The notes beneath the pieces are model-generated. The model saw nothing but the letters and a program-made list of their open reading frames with translations, did no database searches and had not been told where the DNA came from. DNA of 28,468 nt from a virus. Below are positions 21,587-28,246 of this stretch, piece after piece. A program made the position numbers and the translations under genes. Where the stretch lies: positions 1 through 28,468 of IMG/VR virus record IMGVR_UViG_3300047375_000173; one strand, given 5' to 3'. The first letter of the stretch is position 1; each line of letters starts with the position of its first letter.

Positions 21587-21835
21587 TTAAGATAGTTTCA
21601 TTTGCTTACGCTCTACATCTGCCTTCTCCTTGTCATATACCAATTTAGTAAGGCATTGTCTCAAGGGTAGGTTGGTTATAGAATCATATCTTGCCGCATC
21701 ACCACCTGCGAGGTGGTCTACGCTTCCATACCATCCCCACTTTCTTGAAAAGTTAGCGGAGGCTGAAAGGTCGGTGTTGTCTCCACCTGTGAAGAGGTCG
21801 GAGTATTCTTCAATAACTTGTTGCTTAAACGATAA
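21587..21835 (-). CDS. -1 frame extension of the tail chaperone-like protein (82 codons, no start of its own)
   Basis: An open frame of 82 codons plus stop, entered only by shifting -1 on the T-run at 21842-21834. It has no ATG, GTG or TTG that would give a long product. It is coding-like: SFKQQVIEEYSDLFTGGDN, then SANFSRKWGWYGSVDHLAGG, DAARYDSITNLPLRQCLTKL and an acidic/basic end. In many siphophages the tail chaperone is made as G and as a longer GT fusion by just such a -1 shift. The fusion here would be about 245 aa. The region overlaps the zero-frame end (21718-21835), so both frames are used there. Confidence 0.75.
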   Translation of the reverse strand, partial: LSFKQQVIEEYSDLFTGGDNTDLSASANFSRKWGWYGSVDHLAGGDAARYDSITNLPLRQCLTKLVYDKEKADVERKQMKLS

Positions 21836-22323
21836 AAAAAAAGCGTTGCACCTAATGCAACATCTAAAGGAAAGTCTGAATATCCATCCGTACCTGTGTA
21901 CGGCTCTATCTCATACAAGTCCCCCTTATCTTTCGTTATAGGTCTATACAAGACCCCAACTGTCTTATGCAACATATCCATATCGGATAGGTAGCTATCT
22001 AAATCTATGTACTCCCCAAAGCTCATCTCTTCCATATTAGGAACGAATCCATATTCCTTGCCTCTAAAGGACAATCTCCTAACGAGTGGATGCTTACCAC
22101 CTACGATAGATAAGATGTGTTGTGAGATGTCTAATATGTCATCAGCCTTCATAGCATAGGCTACCTTCAATGGGATATTAGCAAATATCTCTATTGCCTT
22201 TAGTGTCATAAAGGTTTCATCTCCTTTAACCTTGAGGAACTTTTGGTACTGCTCTATAGTCAGTTCCCTTGCGCTCTCTGGTAACTTAATCGTTACCTCT
22301 CTACCTAACTGCGTATCGCCCAT
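21718..22323 (-). CDS. Tail assembly chaperone-like protein, zero-frame product (201 aa)
   Basis: Helical, beginning MGDTQLGREVTIKLPES and then ELTIEQYQKFLKV, with IEIFANIPLK, MKADDILDISQHIL, a MSFGEYIDLDSYL motif and a hydrophobic segment DVALGATLFFYRLSNKLL at about residues 154-171. The last 35 residues are Thr/Pro/Ser-rich. At codons 161-163 (CTT TTT TTT) ribosomes may slip -1 into the frame described at 21587-21835, as in lambda G/GT. Chaperones of this type bind the tape measure protein during tail assembly. The gene follows the large terminase with 23 nt of overlap. The family call relies on the frameshift layout, not on a strong sequence match. Confidence 0.6.
   Translation of the reverse strand: MGDTQLGREVTIKLPESARELTIEQYQKFLKVKGDETFMTLKAIEIFANIPLKVAYAMKADDILDISQHILSIVGGKHPLVRRLSFRGKEYGFVPNMEEMSFGEYIDLDSYLSDMDMLHKTVGVLYRPITKDKGDLYEIEPYTGTDGYSDFPLDVALGATLFFYRLSNKLLKNTPTSSQVETTPTFQPPLTFQESGDGMEA
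21834..21842 (-). promoter_or_regulatory. Slippery T-run for -1 frameshift
   Basis: Nine Ts on the minus strand within the codons CTT TTT TTT TAT. The heptamer T TTT TTT in zero frame lets both tRNAs re-pair after a -1 step, giving next codon TTA and a frame open for 82 codons. A sequencing indel in the homopolymer could give the same picture. Confidence 0.65.
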
Positions 22324-23455
22324 AGTTCGGTCTTGTTAGTTTGTTAAATGTTGCGTATCTAAAAGCATCAATGGCGTGGTTAAAGGCATCTATTGGTTTG
22401 TTAAGCAACTTACCATTCTTATCCTCTACCCACTTGTAGTTTCTCATCTCCTTGACAAAGTTAACACCAGAGATGTGTAGTTTGTATCTCTTGAGAACAT
22501 CAATACCAGCATTGATACTATCTGCTCCTTTCTTGGTTGGTTTAATGTTCCAACCCATACGATACAACTCCTCAATAGATTTAGGCTCGGCACTATCGGC
22601 AAATATCTCTGCTCGTCTATCTACCCCAAGTGCTTTCATCTTCTCCGAGATGTCTCTGTTCGTGAGGTTCGTCTCGTAAAGAAGTTCTTTTGCATAAAGG
22701 TTATGGTCATCACCATATACCGCCACGAGAGAAGTGGGGTCGTTAGTGAAACCAAAGTCCATACCATACGAGAGGAATTTAGCCGATTCGGGTACTTCCT
22801 CTTCCACAAATGTAAAAATCGTTGCCTTACTTTGACCCCTTTCACCCAAGCCGTATATGCGCCAGTAATCCTCGTCAGTATCTTTAAGTCGCTCAATCTC
22901 TTCCACAATACTATTATCCAGAAAAGGATTATCCACATAAGTAGACTTAATAAAGGTGACATCGTCTCTTGTGAGTAGCTTGTCGTATATCCAATGGAAG
23001 TCATCGGAGGGGTTGTAATCGAGGTAGATTTTGTCGGTGGTTCTAACAAGGAGTTGGAAGAAGTCTTCCCAAGTAAGTTCGTTAGCCTCGTTGCAGAAGA
23101 GGTAATCCCTTCTTGCTCCCCTTTTCTTTTGGGGTTGGTCAAGGGATACGAACTCAATGATGTTACCGTTGAGTCGGTAGATGTGTTCGGATTTGTTGTG
23201 ATGCTTTTCATCGTATAGGTGCATATTGGTTAGTATCTCTATGAAGTCTCTCATCGCTGTCATCTTGAGAGAGGGTAGAGACTTACGCACAATAGTAAAG
23301 ACCTTGCCCTTTTCGGACAAAGCCTTAACGATGATTAGTTGTAGGAGTGAGTAGGTCTTACCAGAACGAGTACCCCCTTGATTGATTATAATCTTTGTAG
23401 GTGCGTTCCAGTTCTTCTCAAATATCTCACTCGTCTGTATTGCTACGCTTGACAA
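22301..23455 (-). CDS. terL: Terminase large subunit (ATPase and nuclease)
   Basis: 384 aa. Walker A GGTRSGKT at 27-34, a Walker B-like strand DYLFCNEANEL near 117-127 with catalytic E123, and a coupling motif in the LDYNPSDDFHW region. The RNase H-like nuclease shows D233 (GMDFGFTNDP), D287 (FADSAEPKSI) and D363 (DAFNHAIDAFRYA), the usual acidic triad. The protein powers DNA translocation into the procapsid through the portal and cuts the concatemer. It overlaps the small terminase by 29 nt. The family resembles the PBSX/Terminase_3 type. The start at 23455 gives a compact but complete enzyme. Confidence 0.9.
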   Translation of the reverse strand: MSSVAIQTSEIFEKNWNAPTKIIINQGGTRSGKTYSLLQLIIVKALSEKGKVFTIVRKSLPSLKMTAMRDFIEILTNMHLYDEKHHNKSEHIYRLNGNIIEFVSLDQPQKKRGARRDYLFCNEANELTWEDFFQLLVRTTDKIYLDYNPSDDFHWIYDKLLTRDDVTFIKSTYVDNPFLDNSIVEEIERLKDTDEDYWRIYGLGERGQSKATIFTFVEEEVPESAKFLSYGMDFGFTNDPTSLVAVYGDDHNLYAKELLYETNLTNRDISEKMKALGVDRRAEIFADSAEPKSIEELYRMGWNIKPTKKGADSINAGIDVLKRYKLHISGVNFVKEMRNYKWVEDKNGKLLNKPIDAFNHAIDAFRYATFNKLTRPNYGRYAVR

Positions 23456-23723
23456 TCTCTATCTTGACTTCGTTAATTTCTTCATCGGTCTCTATCTTGT
23501 TCTCAACCCTTGCAAGTTTAGGCGTAGTGTACTCCGCCATTTGGTTGATAATGTTTAGAGCCTCTCTTGGGTTAGTGTCTGCTACTGTCTCTAACCAAGT
23601 GGTCATATTCTCCAAGTTTGCTTCCACTAATTTAGTGAAGGCATCTCTAATCTTATTGGTGGTTTTATTAGGTGTACCCTTTTGTCTACCACCTTTCTTT
23701 TCGTGTCCTTCTTTAAACGCCAT
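23427..23723 (-). CDS. terS: Terminase small subunit-like protein (98 aa)
   Basis: Begins MAFKEGHEKKGGRQKGTPNK, a Gly/Lys-rich N-terminal pattern (GR.KGTPNK) typical of DUF5681-like small terminases, followed by a helix-rich part (IRDAFTKLVEANLENM) and an acidic C-terminus. Small terminase recognises the packaging site and regulates the large subunit. It is immediately before and overlapping terL. The leader has GTTAACATACT about 22 nt upstream of the ATG. The short length is consistent with this subfamily. Confidence 0.7.
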   Translation of the reverse strand: MAFKEGHEKKGGRQKGTPNKTTNKIRDAFTKLVEANLENMTTWLETVADTNPREALNIINQMAEYTTPKLARVENKIETDEEINEVKIEIVKRSNTDE

Positions 23724-23747
23724 ACTATATTGTACTACTTTAGTATG

Positions 23748-24395
23748 TTAACCACCTAAATCAAAGATTGTTAATTGAGACTTGTGTGTGTCAAGTCTTT
23801 CAACTGCGTTATTATAGTATTCCTCATCTATCTCCCAAGCATCTAAATCAAACTTACGATTGTGACAAGCAAGAGCAATAGAGCCAGAGCCTAAATGAGT
23901 ATCAAGTATCTTGTCTCCTTCTTTAGCGTAGTTATCTAATAGCCACTCGTAGAGCTTAACTGGTTTTTGAGTAGGATGTATTGTTCCTCCTTCTTTGACA
24001 AGCTGACCTCTATTTATTACTTTTCTTCTTAATGCTCTTTGAAAAGAACTAAATGCTAACTCGCCGTCACTCATTGTCAAATCTTGTCCCTTGTCCCAAA
24101 ATATCCAGCCCATTGAACTCGGTAAAAATTCTACAAAATAATTTGCACCCCAAATGATTTGATTTTTTGAAACACGAAATAACTCAACAAAGTATTGTTT
24201 TTGCGGAATTTCTTTGTCCCAACCTTTTGACTCAAAGTATTTTCTTTTATGTCTTTTAAGTTTAGTGTGTGTTTCGGTTTGACCATCTCGCTGTATACCA
24301 TACGGAGGGTCTACTATAGCAAGCTCGTAGCTATTATCGGGCATAGCTCTCATAGCTTCTAAACAGTCTCCTAAGTGTAGGTTAATGTTACTCAT
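23748..24395 (-). CDS. DNA methyltransferase, beta-class N6-adenine/N4-cytosine
   Basis: 215 aa from ATG 24395, which lies 8 nt inside the upstream gene. The frame is open to an ATG at 24485, but the extra 30 residues overlap the previous gene and are not family-like. Motif IV DPPYG at 29-33 comes first, then HPTQKP (about 140-145, motif X region) and motif I DTHLGSGS at 165-172: the order of beta-class methylases. It transfers a methyl group from SAM to adenine (N6) or cytosine (N4) and probably shields phage DNA from host restriction. No cognate nuclease is next to it, so it is an orphan. Confidence 0.85.
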   Translation of the reverse strand: MSNINLHLGDCLEAMRAMPDNSYELAIVDPPYGIQRDGQTETHTKLKRHKRKYFESKGWDKEIPQKQYFVELFRVSKNQIIWGANYFVEFLPSSMGWIFWDKGQDLTMSDGELAFSSFQRALRRKVINRGQLVKEGGTIHPTQKPVKLYEWLLDNYAKEGDKILDTHLGSGSIALACHNRKFDLDAWEIDEEYYNNAVERLDTHKSQLTIFDLGG

Positions 24396-24624
24396 CTCTT
24401 TTACGCTTAGCCTCTTCTCTAAAGAGTTTCTTAATCGCTTGGGTGTTTGCTCTACGAGCTTGTCTGTTCTCTCTTGTAGGAGCATCTGGTAGTTCTATGA
24501 AGTTCTTGACGAAGGCTTGTTCATCTCTTGATAGTCCACCTCTTAGGTGTATCTGCACGAGCAGTTCAAATAGGTTGTTTAGGTTGTTTCTGTTGATTAG
24601 GACATTTGCGCTTTTACTTTCCAT
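24388..24624 (-). CDS. Small basic hypothetical protein (78 aa)
   Basis: Not recognised. The N-terminal half has LLVQIHLRGGLSRDEQAFVKNF (helices), and the C-terminus is strongly basic (ENRQARRANTQAIKKLF...AKRKRDE). Basic helical proteins in such positions often bind nucleic acid, but no motif proves it. It overlaps the methyltransferase start by 8 nt and follows a basic 64-aa gene by one base. Confidence 0.55.
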   Translation of the reverse strand: MESKSANVLINRNNLNNLFELLVQIHLRGGLSRDEQAFVKNFIELPDAPTRENRQARRANTQAIKKLFREEAKRKRDE

Positions 24625-24625
24625 A

Positions 24626-24820
24626 TTACATTCTTATTAGTCGTAGTCTCCTTTGGTACTTACGGATGAGTAGAGCGGAGTTGATGAGTTGATTTTGTAT
24701 CTCATCAGTCCAACCAAACCTACTTGCTTGGATAGATAGATTGATGTTATCAATCATTAGCATCTCCAGATACTTCTGTACCTCTCTAATGTGTTTTCTT
24801 TTTCGTAGTATCGTCTTCAT
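24626..24820 (-). CDS. Small basic hypothetical protein (64 aa)
   Basis: Starts MKTILRKRKHIREVQKYLEM and ends LIRKYQRRLRLIRM, so both ends are basic and helical, with a hydrophobic middle. No family is recognised. It overlaps the upstream 42-aa gene by 35 nt. It could bind RNA or DNA; that is inference from charge only. Confidence 0.5.
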   Translation of the reverse strand: MKTILRKRKHIREVQKYLEMLMIDNINLSIQASRFGWTDEIQNQLINSALLIRKYQRRLRLIRM

Positions 24821-24914
24821 ATCTTTTGAGTATTTTCTCTAATGCTTTACAACGGAGGTATTCCCTGCGGAGCATATACATTACCATTATAGTAACAAGG
24901 ATTAAACTAATCAT
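24786..24914 (-). CDS. Small membrane protein (42 aa)
   Basis: MISLILVTIMVMYMLRREYL gives one N-terminal membrane helix of about 14 hydrophobic residues followed by a basic, helical, charged tail (Lys/Arg/Glu). It starts inside the end of the 21-aa gene (8-nt overlap) and runs 35 nt into the next gene. Function unknown. Confidence 0.45.
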   Translation of the reverse strand: MISLILVTIMVMYMLRREYLRCKALEKILKRYEDDTTKKKTH

Positions 24915-24972
24915 TTTCTATTCCGTTATCTTCTTTGTCTCGGTTCATTAGTTCAATGAGCGTGTCTTTCAT
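24907..24972 (-). CDS. Tiny acidic protein (21 aa)
   Basis: MKDTLIELMNRDKEDNGIEN and stop. The start overlaps the upstream stop by 4 nt (ATGA), and the end overlaps the next gene by 8 nt, which fits the packed run of small genes, but the size makes it uncertain. It might exist only to couple translation. Confidence 0.35.
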   Translation of the reverse strand: MKDTLIELMNRDKEDNGIEND

Positions 24973-25118
24973 CTTGGGTCTATGTCTTCTTGGGTTATGA
25001 TAATCTCAATGCCTGTATACTTGAGTTGGTCTAATGCTCTACGGCATTCTCTGGCTTTCTCTATCGTGTCAAAGACTACATCAAATTTGTCCTTGACAAA
25101 TACTCTAAACTTGTTCAT
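24969..25118 (-). CDS. Small hypothetical protein (49 aa)
   Basis: MNKFRVFVKDKFDVVFDTIE, then KARECRRALDQLKYTGIEII, a beta-helix-beta-like small fold. No family is recognised. It starts in an ATGA overlap with the HNH gene and ends in an ATGA overlap with the next, so it is part of one translationally coupled run. Confidence 0.55.
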   Translation of the reverse strand: MNKFRVFVKDKFDVVFDTIEKARECRRALDQLKYTGIEIIITQEDIDPR

Positions 25119-25360
25119 AATAGTTTTTGGTGTATTTGGTTTAACATCTCTTTGTACTGTGGGTAATCCCCGAATTTTATATGGTCTTCTCTACATAGAG
25201 CCATTAGATTCTCTATGACATCCTTTGACTTACTGCCTCCACTACCTCTGTTGTCTATGTGGTGAATGTCATTGGCTCGTGTCCCACAAACCTCACATCC
25301 TATGAAGTCATCTAACACATAGCCGAAGTAGTCCATATATATTTTGGTGTGCTTTTTCAC
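25115..25360 (-). CDS. Small HNH-type endonuclease-like protein (81 aa)
   Basis: 81 aa. C22 and C25 (CEVCG) lead to DIHHID (H33, H34), then a Gly/Ser/Lys loop, N51 in ENLMALC and C56/H60 (CREDH). This is the HNH/zinc pattern with paired Cys ligands. HNH nucleases nick or cut DNA. It follows the RecE-like gene (4-nt overlap), so it may aid recombination or DNA processing. It is too small to carry a specificity domain. Confidence 0.75.
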   Translation of the reverse strand: MKKHTKIYMDYFGYVLDDFIGCEVCGTRANDIHHIDNRGSGGSKSKDVIENLMALCREDHIKFGDYPQYKEMLNQIHQKLL

Positions 25361-26166
25361 AACTCTCCACTAATGGTATAGTTGTTAATCATTTCTTGTA
25401 TCTCCTCCAGAGGTCTGTTCTCAAAGAAGTCGTGGTATTGATTCAAAGCAAACATTACCTTCTCCTCTCCCTTGTTGAAGAACTCCTCACTAACAGAGTA
25501 GACACCTACATCACACGATAGCTTATCTATAACCAAGAACTTAAACTTGGTGTAGTCTACATTGAATAGACGGCAGTATAGATATACCTGTACATCGTAG
25601 GAGTATTTGTGTCTTGCAGAATACACAAAGTTGCGTAGGTCACTGGTAGTCTTGAGGTCAATGATAGTACCATCATTCTTTATGATGTCGGCTTTGCCTC
25701 TAAAGGGGTATCCCTCTACATAGTCTACGGCAGGTACTTCAAAGGTAGAGTCTCTTAATAGCTCTACTGCTTGGTGATTCTTGAAGAGGGCTTCAGTCAT
25801 ACGCTCTGCAAGTTTACGCTCCTTTGTAGTGTAGAGTAAGTGGTTGGGGTGGATTGCTTTCGCATCTTTCCACTTCTTGGTATTCTTACTTGCTACATCT
25901 ATGAAGGTCATCTCATTTATCTTATGAGGCTCTAATACCATTGTGTGTATTAGTCTGCCATCTCGTAGAGCTTGGCTATTGGTCTCCTCACCATACTGCA
26001 TTAGATTGTAGTAGGTGCGTGGAGAGTCCAGAAGTTTCTTGAGATTAGATGAACTGAACGCTACCTTACCGAGATAGCCATAGTAGAAGTCATCTTCAAT
26101 AGCTTGTTCAACAAGCCATTCTTGAGAGTGTTGCTCACCATTGAGCATTGTGATTTGTTTAGACAT
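25357..26166 (-). CDS. RecE-like exonuclease, PDDEXK family (exodeoxyribonuclease VIII-like)
   Basis: 269 aa. The N-terminal part FSSSNLKKLLDSPRTYYNLM, then RDGRLIHTMVLEPHK (G-x-x-H-x-x-x-L-E-P at about 70-80), and the catalytic set GKAD (157-160), IIDLKTT (D170, K172) and YDVQVYLYC (Q193) show a PD-(D/E)XK nuclease of the RecE/DUF3799 type. These chew one strand of dsDNA ends to make ssDNA for annealing. No annealing partner (RecT or Erf) is visible in the window; it may lie outside it or be replaced by the SSB-like protein. It starts 12 nt after the previous gene. Confidence 0.85.
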   Translation of the reverse strand: MSKQITMLNGEQHSQEWLVEQAIEDDFYYGYLGKVAFSSSNLKKLLDSPRTYYNLMQYGEETNSQALRDGRLIHTMVLEPHKINEMTFIDVASKNTKKWKDAKAIHPNHLLYTTKERKLAERMTEALFKNHQAVELLRDSTFEVPAVDYVEGYPFRGKADIIKNDGTIIDLKTTSDLRNFVYSARHKYSYDVQVYLYCRLFNVDYTKFKFLVIDKLSCDVGVYSVSEEFFNKGEEKVMFALNQYHDFFENRPLEEIQEMINNYTISGEL

Positions 26167-26178
26167 AGGTGTGTTTAT

Positions 26179-26424
26179 TTATCGGGTTAATCCCATTGCT
26201 TGAATAAAGCGTTGACCCTTATCATAGTCAATGCCTTTTATAAGTCGGTAGATAAAAGCAGATGCTCTCTTAACGGATTCCATCTCTGCCTTGCTTGTGT
26301 CACTTCCTGTATTTGCATACATCTGGGCATCTATGTGTAAGAGTTTGTCAATCGTCTCTTTGTCGCTTAACGCTTCCTCAAAGACAATCTGTGCCTTATA
26401 AATCGCTTGGGTGTGTGTCATCAT
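26179..26424 (-). CDS. Small hypothetical helical protein (81 aa)
   Basis: Not recognised. Helical: AIYKAQIVFEEALSDKETID, then MESVKRASAFIYRLIKGIDYDKG. It overlaps the upstream Cys-rich gene by 4 nt and precedes the RecE-like nuclease. Two adjacent Met codons begin it. Confidence 0.55.
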   Translation of the reverse strand: MMTHTQAIYKAQIVFEEALSDKETIDKLLHIDAQMYANTGSDTSKAEMESVKRASAFIYRLIKGIDYDKGQRFIQAMGLTR

Positions 26425-26603
26425 TTTTGATAGTCTATTTGTCGTGTGATTATTTCTTCTTCGTCATCGCATACGCAACTCTCCTTCTCACAATCGTGGC
26501 AGCAGTTACATACCCAACTGTCATCACAATACTCATAGCAGATGTCACATTGCGTTGCTTGGTCTTCTTGGTACGAAGCCAACTCTCTGTCCAGATAGTA
26601 CAT
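26421..26603 (-). CDS. Small Cys-rich, probably zinc-binding protein (60 aa)
   Basis: MYYLDRELASYQEDQATQ, then nine cysteines within about 27 residues (CDICYEYCDD, CNCCHDCEKESCVC), one His, and acidic residues. The cysteine density suggests a metal-binding finger, perhaps one or two zinc sites. It starts in a TAATG overlap with a 39-aa membrane protein gene. Function unknown. Confidence 0.6.
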   Translation of the reverse strand: MYYLDRELASYQEDQATQCDICYEYCDDSWVCNCCHDCEKESCVCDDEEEIITRQIDYQK

Positions 26604-26722
26604 TATATTCTCTCTATTAGTTCGTAGATAAACAAAAAGAATGCAATGCCTATTGATGAGGCAATGAATAGAGTGCCTCCGTACAGGAGGTCTTGCTTAA
26701 GGGTGTAGGTCTTTTTAGACAT
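26603..26722 (-). CDS. Small membrane protein (39 aa)
   Basis: MSKKTYTLKQDLLYGGTLFI, then a hydrophobic helix of about 19 residues (GGTLFIASSIGIAFFLFIY) and ELIERI. It predicts a single span with a basic N-terminus inside. The leader CAAAACACTTAACATTATG resembles those of other early genes. Its TAA shares a base with the next ATG. Confidence 0.6.
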   Translation of the reverse strand: MSKKTYTLKQDLLYGGTLFIASSIGIAFFLFIYELIERI

Positions 26723-26770
26723 AATGTTAAGTGTTTTGGTTATTACAAAAGATGTTTCTTCGGCATTCGC

Positions 26771-27088
26771 TTAATATGCGTACCCCTTCTTTCTTTTGCT
26801 ATTGTTTGTTTTATCAAACCAACTGCTGATAGTTAGTTGCGGAATGGTCACCAACTTAAAGTTGTTTTCACCATCGTAGTGCTTTCTCTCAACCATAGTA
26901 ACATCAATGATTTGCGATTTAGGCAACCATTCGTCATCAATAAGGATTGCCTTTTCGGTAACCCTACTGATAGTCCAGATGCCCTCGTTCCAACTTACGC
27001 AATTGCCGTCAAAGGTTACGAGGCTAAAATCGGTCAAGTTCTCAATCTCGGTGAAAGACACGGGTTGTAATACAGTTGAATTTTTCAT
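26771..27088 (-). CDS. Hypothetical early protein (105 aa)
   Basis: No family is recognised. It is mixed alpha/beta with aromatic residues (GNCVSWNEGIWTISRV, DDEWLPKSQIIDV) and a basic tail (NNSKRKKGYAY). The leader AAAAACACCTTATTATG and the promoter-like boxes at 27120-27151 suggest it is the first gene of a transcript. It could be a regulator or an anti-host factor; nothing proves either. Confidence 0.6.
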   Translation of the reverse strand: MKNSTVLQPVSFTEIENLTDFSLVTFDGNCVSWNEGIWTISRVTEKAILIDDEWLPKSQIIDVTMVERKHYDGENNFKLVTIPQLTISSWFDKTNNSKRKKGYAY

Positions 27089-27119
27089 AATAAGGTGTTT
27101 TTGTTTCTGCTAATATACA

Positions 27120-27151
27120 CAAAATTCTTAACAACCTACATTACAACACAA
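27120..27151 (-). promoter_or_regulatory. Putative Bacteroidetes-type promoter upstream of 27088
   Basis: TTG (27151-27149), 21 nt, then GAATTTTG (27127-27120) fits TTG-N21-TAnnTTTG with one mismatch (G for T). The region around it resembles the replication promoter: both read AATTTTGTGTA.AT. The gene at 27088 starts about 32 nt downstream of the box. Confidence 0.5.
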
Positions 27152-27620
27152 TTTTATTTATAAAAAATGGTTGGGTAACTAACTGATGTAGTGGAGGTAT
27201 CCATCCTAATGCGTTGTCATCACCCGTAGCAGAGTTACCTACTGTCTTGTAAGTAACCTGCTCCAAGTGCCTTAACATACCCTTCCTCTCAAATACAAAG
27301 GCAGTATTGGATTCATCTCTTTTTAAGATGTAGATGTAGTACATAGCCTTACTTGCTTTAATACCACTATCCTCATCTTTATTCGTGTTCTTGAACTCTA
27401 TGTACAGATTCGGCTCTTCTGGTGTTCCTCGTCTATTAGCCCACCAATAAGCCTTGCTATCGTACTTCACCTCAAAGGTCAGTTCTTCTTTGTTGTAGAT
27501 GCTCTTGACATCCCAATCATAGAACTTCTTCTTTGGCGCACGGATAATATCGGTGTGTCCTCGTTTCTTGATGTAATCACACCAAAGGTCTTCACCAATA
27601 TCTCCTTTAACGAAACTCAT
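27141..27620 (-). CDS. PD-(D/E)XK nuclease-like protein (159 aa)
   Basis: MSFVKGDIGEDLWCDYIKKRG, then IIRAPKKKFYDWDVKSIYN and ELTFEVKYDSKAYWW. The pattern GEdlwcdyikkrG ... DWD (about 35-37) ... EVK (50-52) is that of a PD-(D/E)XK nuclease of the small single-domain type, with E50 and K52 as likely active residues. It may cut or nick DNA in phage replication, recombination or host DNA degradation. A hydrophobic C-terminus ends the protein (PFFINKIVL). It overlaps the upstream gene by 14 nt. Confidence 0.65.
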   Translation of the reverse strand: MSFVKGDIGEDLWCDYIKKRGHTDIIRAPKKKFYDWDVKSIYNKEELTFEVKYDSKAYWWANRRGTPEEPNLYIEFKNTNKDEDSGIKASKAMYYIYILKRDESNTAFVFERKGMLRHLEQVTYKTVGNSATGDDNALGWIPPLHQLVTQPFFINKIVL

Positions 27621-27840
27621 TCAAGTCTGTGTCTTTTAGTTTCTTGTCACCATCATAGAATGAGAATCTATTATGTGTGTACTCTACACGAAAGCCTCCG
27701 TAGTTGCCACTAACATCAAACTTGTACTCGTCTTTGTCGTGTACAGTTGTAATGCCTTCAGCCTCTTTGTACTCCTTCACCTTATGACCTTGAGTCCAAA
27801 GCCATACAAGAAGCAACTTACTAACCTTCGTATTCTCCAT
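27607..27840 (-). CDS. Small hypothetical protein (77 aa)
   Basis: MENTKVSKLLLVWLWTQGHK, then beta-rich KFDVSGNYGGFRVEYTHNRF and a charged end. No family is recognised. It overlaps the conserved early protein by 20 nt and the nuclease by 14 nt. The hydrophobic N-terminal stretch is too short and amphipathic to be a confident membrane span. Confidence 0.55.
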   Translation of the reverse strand: MENTKVSKLLLVWLWTQGHKVKEYKEAEGITTVHDKDEYKFDVSGNYGGFRVEYTHNRFSFYDGDKKLKDTDLNEFR

Positions 27841-28246
27841 ATATCTTCTTTAGGTCTGCAATATGTTGTGACCATTCTCTCGGATTGCAAGAACAAGGAA
27901 TGTAATACTTGTGTTGGAATACTCTGGAGTGTACCCTACTTAATGGCTCTTGGTACATCTCTTTGACCTCTCTACCATCAAAGTCATTAAAGAACTGCTT
28001 GAGGGTCGTGTACTCCCCTTCCTCTAAACATAGAGGTTGTGTTCTTCTTGGGAACAATTTGTTGAGCTTCTCCTTACGAGCATCACACCCACAATCAATA
28101 CCTGTGAGTTCAGCAAAGGTGTCTACTACTTTCTTGATTCCTGTAGCCTTTGTGATTTTCTCAATGTCATCACCTAAACCTTTAGATGAGGTCGCTTTCA
28201 CCGTTCTCGTAGTCTTGGTAGTCTTCTTTGATTTCTTCTCGGACAT
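27821..28246 (-). CDS. Conserved Bacteroidetes phage early protein (141 aa), function unknown
   Basis: Begins with a Lys/Thr-rich tail, then GLGDDIEKITKATGIKKVVD, followed by GIDCGCDARKEKLNKLFP. I recognise this GLGD..EKITKATGIKKVVD...DCGCD.RKEKLNKLFP pattern as recurring among phages and prophages of Bacteroidetes, but I know of no assigned function. Two Cys-rich spots (DCGCD, PCSCNP) suggest metal binding. The leader AAACAAAGAATTATG is A-rich. It overlaps the truncated HTH gene upstream by 65 nt. Confidence 0.65.
   Translation of the reverse strand: MSEKKSKKTTKTTRTVKATSSKGLGDDIEKITKATGIKKVVDTFAELTGIDCGCDARKEKLNKLFPRRTQPLCLEEGEYTTLKQFFNDFDGREVKEMYQEPLSRVHSRVFQHKYYIPCSCNPREWSQHIADLKKIYGEYEG

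Noticed and set aside
23762-23794. Possible promoter (TTG-N22-AATCTTTG) before the terminase genes
   Set aside because: One box mismatch and long spacing inside the methyltransferase gene; too weak to list as a feature.
24396-24485. Longer start for the methyltransferase at 24485
   Set aside because: The extra 30 residues lie inside the preceding gene and do not resemble the family; MSNINLHLGDCLEAM is a normal N-terminus.
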